From contig NZ_BBJP01000081.1 of NCBI RefSeq assembly GCF_000739595.1, positions 1 through 64,000 of the forward strand: a stretch of 64,000 bases of DNA. Reading direction: 5' to 3'. This stretch comes from Halorubrum halophilum (GTDB lineage: Archaea; Halobacteriota; Halobacteria; Halobacteriales; Haloferacaceae). Positions 15,964 through 24,818 of the stretch are shown in pieces; positions within the stretch are counted from its first letter, which is position 1; each line of letters starts with the position of its first letter. The notes beneath the pieces are model-generated. The model did not search any database and was not told the origin of the DNA. It saw nothing but the letters and a program-made list of their open reading frames with translations. Both the position numbers and the translations under genes were made by a program.

Positions 15964-16794
15964 ATGCTCGGGCTCGAACACGACTTCCGGATCGTCGACA
16001 CCCGCGCCACGCTCGACCCCGACGAGTCGTCGGTCGCGACCCACGGGCGCGACATCTCCCCCGAGCTGCTGGAACGCGAGATGCTCCAGGCGGGCGTCGT
16101 CCGCGCGGTCGCGAGCCCCGGCCGGCGCGCGACTGGACAGAGCTACCTCCGCGCGAACAACGCGGTCGCGCGGCTCTCGATCGACCGCCCGTTCGTCGCT
16201 TTCGCGCGACTCAACGGACCTCGCGATCCGGGGAGCGGCCCCGTCTCCGCGGTCAAGAACCTCCGGGCCGAGCGCGACGACCACCACGCCCGCCCCGACG
16301 ACGTCGAGCAGTACTCCTACGACGACCGGTTCCACGGGTTCACCCTCGTCCCGCACGCCGACGGGCTCCCGAACGAGGACGTGCTCACCCGGCTGGAGGA
16401 CGCCGACCTCCCCGTGATCGTCCACGCCGGCAGGGAGTTTCCGCCGGAGGCGGTCGAGCGCGAGCTGCTCGAGTACGACATGCCGGTCGTGCTCGCCAGC
16501 TTCGGCGGCTACCCCCTCGACGCCGACCTGATGAACGAGACGCTCGACCTGTTGGAGGTGTACGACCGGCTGTACGTCGAGACGAGCGCCGTGCGGTACC
16601 GCGAGGTGCTCGAACGCGGCGTCTTGGAGCACCCCGACCGCGTCCTCTTCGGCTCCGGCGCGCCCGATGTGCACCCGAACGTCGGCGTGATGGAGGTGCT
16701 TACGCTCGACGTCTCCGAGGACCTGATGCGGCGCGTGTTCGCGAAGAATCCCGCCCGGCTGATCCCCGCGCTCGCCGAGGGTGCCGACGTCTGA
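15964..16794 (+). CDS. amidohydrolase-like TIM-barrel protein
   Basis: A 276-residue protein of the amidohydrolase (PF04909-like) type: FHGFTLVPHADGLPNEDV, LPVIVHAGREFPPEAVE and VLFGSGAPDVHPNVGVMEVL match the strand-end pattern of metal-dependent hydrolases and decarboxylases. The usual N-terminal HxH is not evident (IVDTRATLD in its place), so metal binding may be altered or lost. It follows YchF by 89 bp on the same strand and precedes the DUF371 gene by 40 bp, so the three may be co-transcribed. Substrate unknown. Confidence 0.78.
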   Translation: MLGLEHDFRIVDTRATLDPDESSVATHGRDISPELLEREMLQAGVVRAVASPGRRATGQSYLRANNAVARLSIDRPFVAFARLNGPRDPGSGPVSAVKNLRAERDDHHARPDDVEQYSYDDRFHGFTLVPHADGLPNEDVLTRLEDADLPVIVHAGREFPPEAVERELLEYDMPVVLASFGGYPLDADLMNETLDLLEVYDRLYVETSAVRYREVLERGVLEHPDRVLFGSGAPDVHPNVGVMEVLTLDVSEDLMRRVFAKNPARLIPALAEGADV

Positions 16795-16834
16795 AGCGAC
16801 GAGCACTTGTTGCGGGGCCGCGGACCCGACGAGC

Positions 16835-17341
16835 ATGAGCGACGCCGAGAGCGACGGAGACGCGCGGACCGCGGACGCCCTCATCGAGGTCGTCCGCGCG
16901 GTCGGCCACGAGCACGTCACCGCCGAGCACGCGAGCACCGTCGAGCTCACGACCGACGACTGGCTCACCCCCGCGGGCGACTGCATCGTCGGCGTCGAGG
17001 CCGACCGCGCGCCCCGCGACTTTTCGGCCGCGTTCCGCGAGGCGTGTCAGAACGCGGACGCGACGATCACGGCGCGGTTCGCGGTCGGCGAGCCGGGCGC
17101 AGACGCGGTCGACACCGAGGACCCCGCCCACGTCGACGAGATCGTCGGCCGCGGGGACGCCGACCTCGCGCTCCTCGACGACCGGTCGTTGGTCGGCCGG
17201 ACCAGCGACTACACCGACGACGAGCGCACGATCTTCGTCGACGGCGACGGGGCCGCCGCGGACCTCGACCGCGACCTCGTGGCCGCGCTCGCGGAGGGCG
17301 CACCCCTGACGCTGCGGTTGGAAGTCGATTCCGGGGAGTGA
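16835..17341 (+). CDS. DUF371 family protein
   Basis: A 168-residue soluble protein. The core (about 15-165) begins VVRAVGHEHVTAEHASTVELTTDDWLTPAGDCIVGVEADRAPRDF, the characteristic archaeal DUF371 pattern with the GHxNVTAxHxTTxExT-like motif. The function is not established. The ATG at 16835 gives a short disordered acidic leader before the domain. It is convergent with the hypothetical gene at 17380-17781. Confidence 0.85.
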   Translation: MSDAESDGDARTADALIEVVRAVGHEHVTAEHASTVELTTDDWLTPAGDCIVGVEADRAPRDFSAAFREACQNADATITARFAVGEPGADAVDTEDPAHVDEIVGRGDADLALLDDRSLVGRTSDYTDDERTIFVDGDGAAADLDRDLVAALAEGAPLTLRLEVDSGE

Positions 17342-17379
17342 AAAGAGGGGAGAGGCAGGGACGAACGCGTCGAGTCCGC

Positions 17380-17781
17380 TCAGACGCGCTCGCTCGTGGC
17401 GGCTTCGATGAGGTCGATGACGGGGAACGGCTCGCGACGGTCGAACGACGCGAAGACGGCCTCGTAGCGCGCGGAAGGAAGAATGAGCACGACGACGTTC
17501 TCGAAGAACAGCGTCTGCGCCTGAAACTCCTCCTCGATGAGGTCTTTGAAGTCGTCGCCGGTGACCTGATTCGCCATGAGCAGCTGATACGCCTCTTCGA
17601 GGTCCTGATCGGAATACACCGATTCGAGGTCTTCTCGGACGTATTCGACCGTGAAATCGAGGGCATCCAGGTGGGCGATCACCCGGGCGTCGGCCCCGTC
17701 GACGCCGCGGAGCGTATCGACGATCTGAGACATATCAGTAAATTTCACCGATATGTTGTAAATGTGCTCATCTGGAGCCAT
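17380..17781 (-). CDS. hypothetical haloarchaeal protein
   Basis: About 133 residues, soluble and acidic, with alternating helices and strands; I do not recognise the family. Visible features are MSQIVDTLRGVDGADARVIAHLDALDFTVEYVREDLESVYSD followed by a helical DQDLEEAYQLLMANQVTGDDF and a C-terminal VVVLILPSARYEAVFASFDRREPFPV. The repeated VxxLxxSxRYxxxFxSxD style end suggests a sensor-like alpha/beta domain. The start could be 17781 or the internal Met at 17733, because AT-rich sequence that could be promoter lies between the two. Confidence 0.68.
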   Translation of the reverse strand: MAPDEHIYNISVKFTDMSQIVDTLRGVDGADARVIAHLDALDFTVEYVREDLESVYSDQDLEEAYQLLMANQVTGDDFKDLIEEEFQAQTLFFENVVVLILPSARYEAVFASFDRREPFPVIDLIEAATSERV

Positions 17782-17873
17782 ACCGGCCGATTCGACGGGA
17801 TTCACAGAATTTCGACCGAACGCGGGCGCCCGATCGGTGGACTCCCACTGGGACCGTCGCTCCGCGGCCGACC

Positions 17874-18476
17874 TCAGATCGGAAGCTCCGCGTCCGCCCC
17901 GACAACCCGATCGACCTCCTCGGGCGCGCGCCAGTCGGTCGTCCGCTCCAGCAGCTGCACGACCATCCGGCCGGTCGCGCCCCAGACGGTGTAGCCGTCG
18001 ACGTGGAAGAAGTGAATGCGGTGGTCGCCGTACTCCGGGTGGCCGATGCGACGCTCCGTCTCGTAGTTCGCGGGGTCGCTTAGCCCGCTGACGGGGAGCA
18101 CGGCGACCTCCGCGACCTCCGACTCGTCGGGAATGTACTCGCGGTCGGGCGCGACGCCGACGAACGGTCGGATCCGATACGCGGAGGAGGTCCGGGTGTC
18201 GTCGAGCCGGCCGACCACGTCCACCTCGTCGGAGCGCATCCCGACCTCCTCGTCTGCCTCGCGGAGCGCGGTATCGGTGAGGGTCCGATCGATCGGCTCG
18301 CGGCCCCCGCCGGGGAAGCTCATCTGGCCGGGGTGTCTCCCGAGGTGGGCCGCGCGCTTGGTGAACAGCAGGTGGGCCTCGCCGCCGCGCTCGATGACGG
18401 GCGCCAGCACGGCGGCCTCGCGGCGCGCCCGGGTCACCTCTTTGGGTGTGTGCCGACGCAGCCCCGTCAGGTCCAT
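17874..18476 (-). CDS. NUDIX hydrolase, CoA pyrophosphatase-like
   Basis: A 200-residue Nudix enzyme. The Nudix box GxxxxxExxxxxxxREUxEExGU appears as GGGREPIDRTLTDTALREADEEVGM, and the preceding HLGRHPGQMSFPGGG is the CoA-pyrophosphatase signature (LLTxRxxxLxxHxGQxxFPGG). It would cleave CoA derivatives to phosphopantetheine and adenosine nucleotides. The start at 18476 removes a basic, non-conserved upstream extension. It is divergent from proS with about 107 bp between start codons. Confidence 0.88.
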   Translation of the reverse strand: MDLTGLRRHTPKEVTRARREAAVLAPVIERGGEAHLLFTKRAAHLGRHPGQMSFPGGGREPIDRTLTDTALREADEEVGMRSDEVDVVGRLDDTRTSSAYRIRPFVGVAPDREYIPDESEVAEVAVLPVSGLSDPANYETERRIGHPEYGDHRIHFFHVDGYTVWGATGRMVVQLLERTTDWRAPEEVDRVVGADAELPI

Positions 18477-18551
18477 ATCGGCCGTAGGCGCCCGGACGGG
18501 GTTAACGTTTCTCCGGGTTCCGGCGATCTGAAACGAGCGCGGCTTCGGACG

Positions 18552-18557
18552 TTTTAA
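18552..18557 (+). promoter_or_regulatory. TATA-like box of proS
   Basis: TTTTAA located about 30 nt upstream of the proS ATG, consistent with a short-leader or leaderless message. On the other side the Nudix start is only 76 bp away. Confidence 0.5.
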
Positions 18558-18583
18558 GCCCGCGACCCACCCTTCACTGGACA

Positions 18584-20059
18584 ATGAGCGACGACGACCA
18601 GGAACTCGGAATCACCGAGTCCAAGTCACACAACACCGGCGAGTGGTACGCCGAGGTCGTACAGAAGGCAGGGCTGGCGGACTACGGCCCCGAGGGGATG
18701 AGCGGGTTCATCGTCACCCGCCCTCGCGCGTACGCGGTATGGGAGCGGCTGCAGGGGTTCCTCGACGCGAAGTTCAAGGACACCGGCGTCCAGAACGCCT
18801 ACTTCCCCCTATTTATCCCCGAGTCGTATCTCGAACGCGAGAAGGACATCGTCGAGGGGTTCGACCCCGAGGTCGCGTGGGTGACCGAGGCGGGCAACAA
18901 GGAACTCGAAGAGCGGCTCGCGGTCCGCCCCACCTCCGAGTCGATCATCACGCCGTACATCAGCCAGTGGGTGCGGAGCCACCGCGACCTCCCGCTGCGC
19001 GTGAACCAGTGGTGCTCGGTCGTGCGCTGGGAGGCGACCGAGACGAAGCCGTTCTTCCGCACGAAGGAGTTCCTCTGGCAGGAGGGCCACACCGCGCACG
19101 CGACGAGCGAGGACGCGTGGAACGAGACGATGACGCGGCTCGACCAGTACGCCTCCGTCTACGAGGACCTGTTGGCGATGCCCGTGCTGAAGGGCCAGAA
19201 GCCCGACCACGACAAGTTCCCCGGTGCGGAGACGACCACGACCGTCGAGGCGCTGATGCCCGACGGCAAGTCGGTGCAGGCCGGAACCTCCCACAACCTC
19301 GGACAGTCGTTCGCGGAGGCGTTCGACATCACCTACTCCGACGAAGACGAGGAGGTGCGGCTCGCGCACACCACCTCGTGGGGGCTCTCGTGGCGCGCGC
19401 TCGGCGCGCTGATCATGACGCACTCCGACGAGCAGGGGCTCGTGCTCCCGCCGGGCGTCGCCCCCGAGCAGGTCGCAGTCGTCCCGATTTGGCAGGAGGA
19501 CACGAAAGACGACGTGCTGGAGTACGCCGAGGGCGTCGCCGACGACCTCGACGACGCGGGGATCCGCGTCGAGCTTGACGACCGCGACGGGCGCAACCCC
19601 GGGTTCAAATTTAACGAACACGAGCTCAACGGCGTCCCGCTCCGGATCGAGATCGGTCCCCACGAGGTCGAGGACGGCGAACTCACCCTCGTTCACCGGC
19701 CCGACGGCGAGAGCGCCGTCGAGGACCGCGACGGGGTCGTCGAGACGGTCCGAGACCACTTCGACGAGGTGTACGCGAAGCTGTACGCCGCCGCCGAGGA
19801 GACCCTCGACGGCGAGGTGCGCGAGGCCGACGACCGCGCAGACATCCTCGGGACGCTCGGCCAGCACGGCGGCTACGTGAAGGCCCCGTGGTGCGGCGAC
19901 GAGGAGTGCGAGGAACCGATCAAGGAGCCGATGGCCGCCGAGATCGTTATGGTCCCGTTCGACGACGAGGACCCCCTCGTCGAGGGAGACCACGACGAGA
20001 CCTGCGCGATCTGCGACGACGACGCCGAGCGGACGGCGTACTTCGCGAAGTCGTACTGA
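18584..20059 (+). CDS. proS: prolyl-tRNA synthetase, archaeal/eukaryotic type
   Basis: Class II aminoacyl-tRNA synthetase of 491 residues that charges tRNA-Pro. Motif 2 is seen in RVNQWCSVVRWEATETKPFFRTKEFLWQEGHTAHAT and RPTSESIITPYISQWVRSHRDLPLR, motif 3 in TTSWGLSWRALGALIMTHSDEQGLVLPP. The anticodon-binding domain follows (VAVVPIWQ... IEIGPHEVEDGELTLVHR), then the C-terminal zinc-binding extension with CGDEEC and CAIC pairs, ending in tyrosine (KSY) as archaeal-type enzymes do. Length is as expected. Encoded alone. Confidence 0.97.
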   Translation: MSDDDQELGITESKSHNTGEWYAEVVQKAGLADYGPEGMSGFIVTRPRAYAVWERLQGFLDAKFKDTGVQNAYFPLFIPESYLEREKDIVEGFDPEVAWVTEAGNKELEERLAVRPTSESIITPYISQWVRSHRDLPLRVNQWCSVVRWEATETKPFFRTKEFLWQEGHTAHATSEDAWNETMTRLDQYASVYEDLLAMPVLKGQKPDHDKFPGAETTTTVEALMPDGKSVQAGTSHNLGQSFAEAFDITYSDEDEEVRLAHTTSWGLSWRALGALIMTHSDEQGLVLPPGVAPEQVAVVPIWQEDTKDDVLEYAEGVADDLDDAGIRVELDDRDGRNPGFKFNEHELNGVPLRIEIGPHEVEDGELTLVHRPDGESAVEDRDGVVETVRDHFDEVYAKLYAAAEETLDGEVREADDRADILGTLGQHGGYVKAPWCGDEECEEPIKEPMAAEIVMVPFDDEDPLVEGDHDETCAICDDDAERTAYFAKSY

Positions 20060-20140
20060 GCCGACACGGTCGCCACGCAGAATCCTCGCCCGACGCCGTC
20101 CCCCGTTTAATCCGCGTTGATCCGGCTTAACGGAGATCAG

Positions 20141-20148
20141 TATATATA
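20141..20148 (+). promoter_or_regulatory. TATA box of the secreted repeat protein gene
   Basis: TATATATA 26-33 nt upstream of the ATG at 20174, a strong archaeal TATA element in an otherwise GC-rich region, supporting a leaderless transcript. Confidence 0.6.
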
Positions 20149-20173
20149 GGGATACGTCGCGTACCGTCAGGTA

Positions 20174-21511
20174 ATGAAACGAGGGATCGCACTCATCGCC
20201 GTCGCGGTCGTGCTCGTCGGTATCGCCGGGATCGCCGCGGCCGGTCCCGTCGGAACGGCCGTCGCGCAGGACGACCCAGTGGCGACGAACGAGACGGGTG
20301 AGCGTAACGGCGCGGAGACGGCGAACGGAACCGACATCAGCCCCGGCGAGCGCCTCTCCGGCGTGATCGGGGTCCAGCGCGCCGAGATCTCCGGCGAGGT
20401 GGAGTCGCGCTCGTTCGAGGTCGCGCTCAACCGCACGGAGGCGCCCGAGGAGCGGGCCGACCTGGTCGCCGAGCGACTGAACGGGACCGAGGAGCGACTG
20501 GTCGCGATCGAGCGGCGCCAGCGGGAGCTCCGCGAGCGCCGCGACGCCGGCGAGCTGAGCCAGGGCGCGTTCGCCGCCCGGATGGCGGAGACGAGCGCTC
20601 GGGCCGAGACGATCAAGCGCGAGGCGAACCGGAGCGCCGACGTCGCTCGCGGGCTCCCAGAAGCGGCGAGGGCGAACCGCGGACTCGACGATGACCGGCT
20701 CAACGAGGTCCGTCAGCGGGCGAGCGAGGCGAGCGGCCCCGAGGTCGCGGCCATCGCTCGCGGCGTCGCCGGCAACGGCGTGGGCGGCCCACTGGCGTCC
20801 GAGCGACGCGGGCCGCCGGGAGGCGCGGGCGCTGGCGAGGGCCCCGATCGCGGCGATGGACCGGGTGCCGGTGATGGACCGGGTGCCGGTGATGGACCGG
20901 GTGCCGGTGATGGACCGGGTGCCGGTGATGGACCGGGTGCCGGTGATGGACCGGGTGCCGGTGATGGACCGGGTGCCGGTGATGGACCGGGGGATGGTGA
21001 TCGTCGGGGTACGGGTGGCGGCCCGCCCGATGACGGACCGTCCGGTGATGGCCCGCCGGACCGCGACAACCGGGCGGACGCCGACGGCAACGAGACGGAC
21101 ACCGGCGGAAACGCGACGAACGCGACCCCCGACCCGACAAACGCGACCCCCGACTCGACGAATGCGGTCGAGGATCCGATAGACGACGCCGGAAACGCCG
21201 GTAACGCCGGAAACGTGAGCGACGGCGCCGATCGGGGGACAGAAGCCGGTGACGGCGACTCGACGCCCCCAGGTGACGACCCGTCCCCGCCTGCTGGCAG
21301 CAATAGCGGTAGTGACGACCGCGGTGATGGACCGGGAGCCGGCAGCGGGAACGGACCCGGGGGCAGCAGCGGGAATGGACTCGGGGCCGACAGCGGGAAC
21401 GGACCCGGAGCCAACGCCGCGAACGGCGTCGGCACGGTCGCGGAGCGTCTCGCCGGACCGCTGACGGCCGGGACCGACTTCGTTCGGGGAGTCGTCGGTA
21501 TCGATGGATAA
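20174..21511 (+). CDS. secreted protein with coiled N-domain and Gly-Asp-Pro repeats (DUF7096-like)
   Basis: A 445-residue exported protein. A Sec-type signal peptide occupies residues 1-36 (RGIALIAVAVVLVGIAGIAAAGPVGTAVA). Residues 50-200 form a charged, helical domain (ERLSGVIGVQRAEISGEVESRSF...; AERLNGTEERLVAIERRQRELRERR) that I associate with the haloarchaeal DUF7096 family. The remainder is disordered: seven identical GDGPGA units, then Asn/Gly/Asp-rich and Asn-Ala-Thr-like sequences offering many N-glycosylation sequons. It stands directly upstream of the membrane regulator at 21655, with which it is likely functionally paired. Confidence 0.8.
   Translation: MKRGIALIAVAVVLVGIAGIAAAGPVGTAVAQDDPVATNETGERNGAETANGTDISPGERLSGVIGVQRAEISGEVESRSFEVALNRTEAPEERADLVAERLNGTEERLVAIERRQRELRERRDAGELSQGAFAARMAETSARAETIKREANRSADVARGLPEAARANRGLDDDRLNEVRQRASEASGPEVAAIARGVAGNGVGGPLASERRGPPGGAGAGEGPDRGDGPGAGDGPGAGDGPGAGDGPGAGDGPGAGDGPGAGDGPGAGDGPGDGDRRGTGGGPPDDGPSGDGPPDRDNRADADGNETDTGGNATNATPDPTNATPDSTNAVEDPIDDAGNAGNAGNVSDGADRGTEAGDGDSTPPGDDPSPPAGSNSGSDDRGDGPGAGSGNGPGGSSGNGLGADSGNGPGANAANGVGTVAERLAGPLTAGTDFVRGVVGIDG
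20855..20991 (+). repeat. 18-bp coding minisatellite (GDGPGA units)
   Basis: Seven identical tandem copies of GATGGACCGGGTGCCGGT (20855-20980) followed by a partial eighth. Identity extends to every third codon position, so the array arose recently and its copy number probably varies between strains. Confidence 0.95.
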
Positions 21512-21654
21512 GTCCGGAGTGGCCCGGTCGCGTCGCGGAGTGACCGCGAGCGACCGGCGTTGTGCTCACCTGCAAACGCCGCTCGGCTTGATCCCGGCTC
21601 GTCCTCACTCGTGAGATGGGAAGCGATTTATCCGAGCCTCGTAACGGTTCGTCC

Positions 21655-22839
21655 GTGCAGCGAACGGTGCTCCTTCTCGTCGTCGTCGCGGTCGCCGCCA
21701 GCGCCGGACTCGCGTCGATCGGGGCCGCACAGAGCGGTGCGGGCCTCCAGGCCGGCGGTTTCGACCAGATGGACGTCAACCCGGACGACGTTCTGATCGA
21801 GGTCTCCGTCGAGCCCGACGGGGACGCGGTCTGGGAGACGCAGTACCGGGTCCAACTCGCGAACGACGACGAGGAGCAGGCCTTCGAGGAGCTCCGTGCG
21901 GACGTGGAGTCGGACCCGGACGCGTACGCGTCCCAGTTCGGTGAGCGCATGCGCGCGACGGCCGACACCGCCGAGAACGCGACGGGCCGCAAGATGAACG
22001 TCACGAACGTCACGGTGACCGCCGATCGACGCGAACTCCCGCAGTCGTACGGCGTCCTGACGTATCGGTTCGAGTGGAGCAACTTCGCGGCCGTCGACGG
22101 CAGCCGGCTCGTCGTCGGGGACGCGATCGACGCGCTGTTTCTCGACGAGACCTCGTCGCTCATCGTCTCGTGGGAGGACGGCTACCGGCTCGGCGACGCG
22201 TCGCCGTCGCCGACCGAGACCCGCGACAGCGCGGTCGTCTGGCAGGGCCCGGTCGACTTCACCGAGGGCGAACCGCGCGTGACGATCGAACCCGAGGGGC
22301 GCTCCGCGGGGGCGGTCCCGTTGGTCGCGGTCGGACTGCTCGTCGCGATCGTCGCCGTGGTCGGCTACCGACGCCGGCCGTGGGGAAGTTCGGAGGCCAG
22401 TAGCCCCTCGGAGGGACCGGCTGCGACGGCCGACGAGTCCGCGGACGACGCGGAGGATTCGAAGAGCGCGGCGGCCGCGACGGCAGTGGCCGGTGCCGAC
22501 GGGGATGACGGTCCCGCCGGATCCGGCGACGATACGGGGGCCGACTCGGCGGCACCGATCGACGACGACCTGTTGAGCAACGAGGAGCAGGTGCTTCGGC
22601 TCGTCGAGGCCAACGGCGGCCGGATGAAACAGAAGCGAGTCGCCGAGGAGCTCGACTGGACCGCTGCCAAGACGAGTCAAGTCGTGACGGGGCTCCGCGA
22701 TGAGGGCGATCTCGACGGATTCCGGCTCGGCCGCGAGAACGTCCTCTCCCTGCCCGACTACGATGCGACGACAGACGATGGAGAAGGGGACGAGGAGGAC
22801 GACGAGGGGAAAGCAGACGACGCCGGTGACGGCGAGTGA
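21655..22839 (+). CDS. membrane-anchored winged-helix regulator (DUF7345/DUF7343-like)
   Basis: About 394 residues. A signal peptide or signal anchor (QRTVLLLVVVAVAASAGLASIGAAQ) leads an extracellular beta-rich domain (about 45-200: DVLIEVSVEPDGDAVWETQYRV), a membrane helix (VPLVAVGLLVAIVAVVGYRRR, about 225-245), an acidic cytoplasmic linker, and a winged helix near the C-terminus (LLSNEEQVLRLVEANGGRMKQKRVAEELDWTAAKTSQVVTGLRDEG). This is a one-component design that could pass an outside signal to DNA. I chose the GTG at 21655 because it starts at the signal peptide and a GATTTAT box lies about 27 nt upstream; an ATG at 21616 is the alternative. Confidence 0.82.
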   Translation: MQRTVLLLVVVAVAASAGLASIGAAQSGAGLQAGGFDQMDVNPDDVLIEVSVEPDGDAVWETQYRVQLANDDEEQAFEELRADVESDPDAYASQFGERMRATADTAENATGRKMNVTNVTVTADRRELPQSYGVLTYRFEWSNFAAVDGSRLVVGDAIDALFLDETSSLIVSWEDGYRLGDASPSPTETRDSAVVWQGPVDFTEGEPRVTIEPEGRSAGAVPLVAVGLLVAIVAVVGYRRRPWGSSEASSPSEGPAATADESADDAEDSKSAAAATAVAGADGDDGPAGSGDDTGADSAAPIDDDLLSNEEQVLRLVEANGGRMKQKRVAEELDWTAAKTSQVVTGLRDEGDLDGFRLGRENVLSLPDYDATTDDGEGDEEDDEGKADDAGDGE

Positions 22840-22851
22840 CTCCCGCCCTCG

Positions 22852-22983
22852 TTACAGATCCCGCGACCGTCCGAGATGTTGAAGCTCTCCGCCGCACTCG
22901 CAGGTGCCGCCCGACTCGGATCGCGCACCGCATTTGAAACACTCGTACAGTTCTTCGCCGTTAGTCTCTGATTCTGGTCGCAT
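22852..22983 (-). CDS. tiny zinc-ribbon protein (rubrerythrin-like domain)
   Basis: A 43-residue protein: MRPESETNGEELYECFKCG then ARSESGGTCECGGELQHLGRSRDL. Two knuckles, CFKC and CECG, would bind one zinc or iron. Haloarchaeal genomes contain many such proteins annotated as rubrerythrin-like. The role is unknown; small zinc-finger proteins are abundant in this group. It is convergent with the regulator gene, 12 bp away. Confidence 0.75.
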   Translation of the reverse strand: MRPESETNGEELYECFKCGARSESGGTCECGGELQHLGRSRDL

Positions 22984-23105
22984 ATTATGACAAACGTTAG
23001 CAAGAGGGATAGATACCGCCCTAATATTCTTTAGAGAGTATAATCGGATTGCTGGCGCTCTGTGAACGAACGATCGGTTTGACGGAGAGTGTGAAAGAAA
23101 CGAAA

Positions 23106-23177
23106 GCCGGAGGAGGGATTTGAACCCTCGACCTATTCCTTACGAAGGAATCGCTCTGCCAGCTGAGCTACCCCGGC
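23106..23177 (-). tRNA. tRNA-Thr (anticodon CGT)
   Basis: Read on the minus strand, 72 nt fold as a cloverleaf: acceptor stem GCCGGGG with CTCCGGC (one G-T pair), D-arm TAGCTCAGCTGGCAGAGC, an anticodon arm with loop TTCGTAA giving anticodon CGT (threonine, codon ACG), and T-arm GAGGGTTCAAATCCCTC. The 3' CCA is not encoded. No intron is seen. Confidence 0.95.
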
Positions 23178-23752
23178 ACGCGTCTTACCATTCCCGAACG
23201 GAAAAATAAGGGTTCCGAAACCGCGGCGCCACGCTCCGCGCGATCACGCGACACCGGCCGATTTCGAGCGATCGCTGTCATCGATCGACTGTGTGCGTCT
23301 GTTTCGAAATACATTCGATATCGTTCGAATTGATGTACAGAATAGAACATCGTCTCAGGAATATAAGGAAAAAGCATATATGCGTGTTTGGACTTCGGTT
23401 GAGATGTGATCGCACCGATCGCGTGCCGCGATGGCGGGGATCGACTCCCCCGACGGTGTCTGCCCGGTCGGAGCCCGTACCGGGCGTCGCTCGTCTCGTC
23501 GGTCGCGACCCCCACCGCGACCCGGCGCGGCTGTCACCACTATCAGCGATCCGACACGGCCGGCGTGTGACTCACGTCTCCGACGTGCCAAGCGCGAAAT
23601 CGCCTCTGGCCCCGACCGTCCGCGGCCGTGGACTCTTGTCATGTGACGGGCCCGCAGCCGTCCCGACCCGTCGGCGTTCCCCGGGTGGGACGGCAGTCAC
23701 GCTGTCCGCTCGCCCCGCAAAGCGGTGTCGCCGTCCTCACAACCGCTCGTTC
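23178..23752. other. 575-bp region without a convincing gene
   Basis: Between tRNA-Thr and the Trm5-like gene. Reading frames here are basic (Arg/Pro-rich) and unlike haloarchaeal proteins. An AT-rich patch at about 23295-23395 contains two TTCGAA motifs (about 23309-23314 and 23330-23335) and TATA-like stretches (AATATAAGG, CATATATGCG), which could be a promoter, but nothing credible follows it. Confidence 0.5.
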
Positions 23753-24742
23753 TCACACCCGCGTCAGCCTGACGTCCAGACAGACGTTGTACTCGTGGGG
23801 CGCGTACGACCGGACGACGCGCTCCGTCTCGACGCTCACGTCGTACGCGTCGCCGGCGGCCTCGCGGATCTCCCGCGTTCCGGGGCCGAACGGGTCGTCT
23901 TCGTGTTGGATGTCGTAGTAGTGAACGACGCAGTCGTCGCCCGCCAGCCGAACGGCGGTGTCGAGGAACTCGTCGGCGGAGTGCGGGAGGTTCATCACGA
24001 GCCTGTCGGCGGTATCGGCGTACTCGTCGCCGATCTCCCGCACGTCGCCGGCGATCGCGGTCACGCGGTCGGCGACGCCGTTGCGCTCGGCGTTCTCCCG
24101 GAGGTACTCCACCGCACGCTCGTTGAGGTCGCAGGCGACGGTGCCGGCGCCGCGAGCCGCCATCGGCACCGCGTAGGGGCCGACGCCGGCGAACATGTCG
24201 ATCGCAGTCTCGCCCGACTCGACCTGCTCGATCACGCGGTGGCGCTCGGTGGCGAGTCGCGGGGAGAAGTACACCTCGGCCACGTCCAACAGGAACTCGT
24301 GGCCGTACTCGCGGTGGACCGTCTCGGTGCCGTTCCCCGCCAGCACGTCCCAGCGCCGGACGCGCAGCTCGCCCTCGATCGGGGAGGCTCGGTTGAGTAC
24401 CGTCTCGCAGGGCACGTCGGAGGCCATCACCGCCTCGGCGATCTCGCGGGCGCGCTCGTCGTCGTCCTCGTCGACGATGACGATGTCGCCGAGCCGCTCC
24501 AGCGAGGGCTCGTAGCCGAGGATCGCGGCGGGAGTCCGCGGACGGTCGCGCTCGGCGGCGTCGCGCTCGACGATCGTCGCCGCGAGGTCGCCGGGGACCG
24601 CTTCCGGGTCCGTAACGGGGATGTAGATCGTATCGCCGTCGACCGCGATCTCGTGGGCGCCGTCGAGGGCGTCGGCGTCGGCGAGCCGTTCGCGGACCGC
24701 CTCGCCGCGCTCGCGCTCGACCGCGACGCAGGGGACGCTCAT
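23753..24742 (-). CDS. tRNA (guanine(37)-N1)-methyltransferase, Trm5-like
   Basis: A 329-residue class I SAM methyltransferase. The N-terminal domains (1-about 130) include YEPSLERLGDIVIVDED, typical of Trm5. The Rossmann domain has motif I DMFAGVGPYAVPMAARG, motif II-like ACDLNERAVEYLRENA, and the NLPHSADEFLD loop of the NPPY class in Trm5. It would methylate G37 next to the anticodon, preventing frameshifts, or make the base for wyosine derivatives in tRNA-Phe. It is separated by 76 bp from the RNase P component gene on the same strand, suggesting a shared RNA-maturation unit. Confidence 0.9.
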   Translation of the reverse strand: MSVPCVAVERERGEAVRERLADADALDGAHEIAVDGDTIYIPVTDPEAVPGDLAATIVERDAAERDRPRTPAAILGYEPSLERLGDIVIVDEDDDERAREIAEAVMASDVPCETVLNRASPIEGELRVRRWDVLAGNGTETVHREYGHEFLLDVAEVYFSPRLATERHRVIEQVESGETAIDMFAGVGPYAVPMAARGAGTVACDLNERAVEYLRENAERNGVADRVTAIAGDVREIGDEYADTADRLVMNLPHSADEFLDTAVRLAGDDCVVHYYDIQHEDDPFGPGTREIREAAGDAYDVSVETERVVRSYAPHEYNVCLDVRLTRV

Positions 24743-24818
24743 TGTCGCGAGAACGCGGGGCGAGCCATAAACGCTGACGCTTTATCCGTCCGAGGCCGGA
24801 GCGGAGGGCCGCGCCGGG

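Noticed and set aside
20855-20991. CRISPR or regulatory repeat
   Set aside because: The 18-bp units are in frame with no spacers and encode GDGPGA in a secreted protein.
23431-23646. 71-residue plus-strand frame starting MAGIDSPDG
   Set aside because: Arg/Pro-rich and basic, unlike native proteins, with no promoter spacing or domain support.
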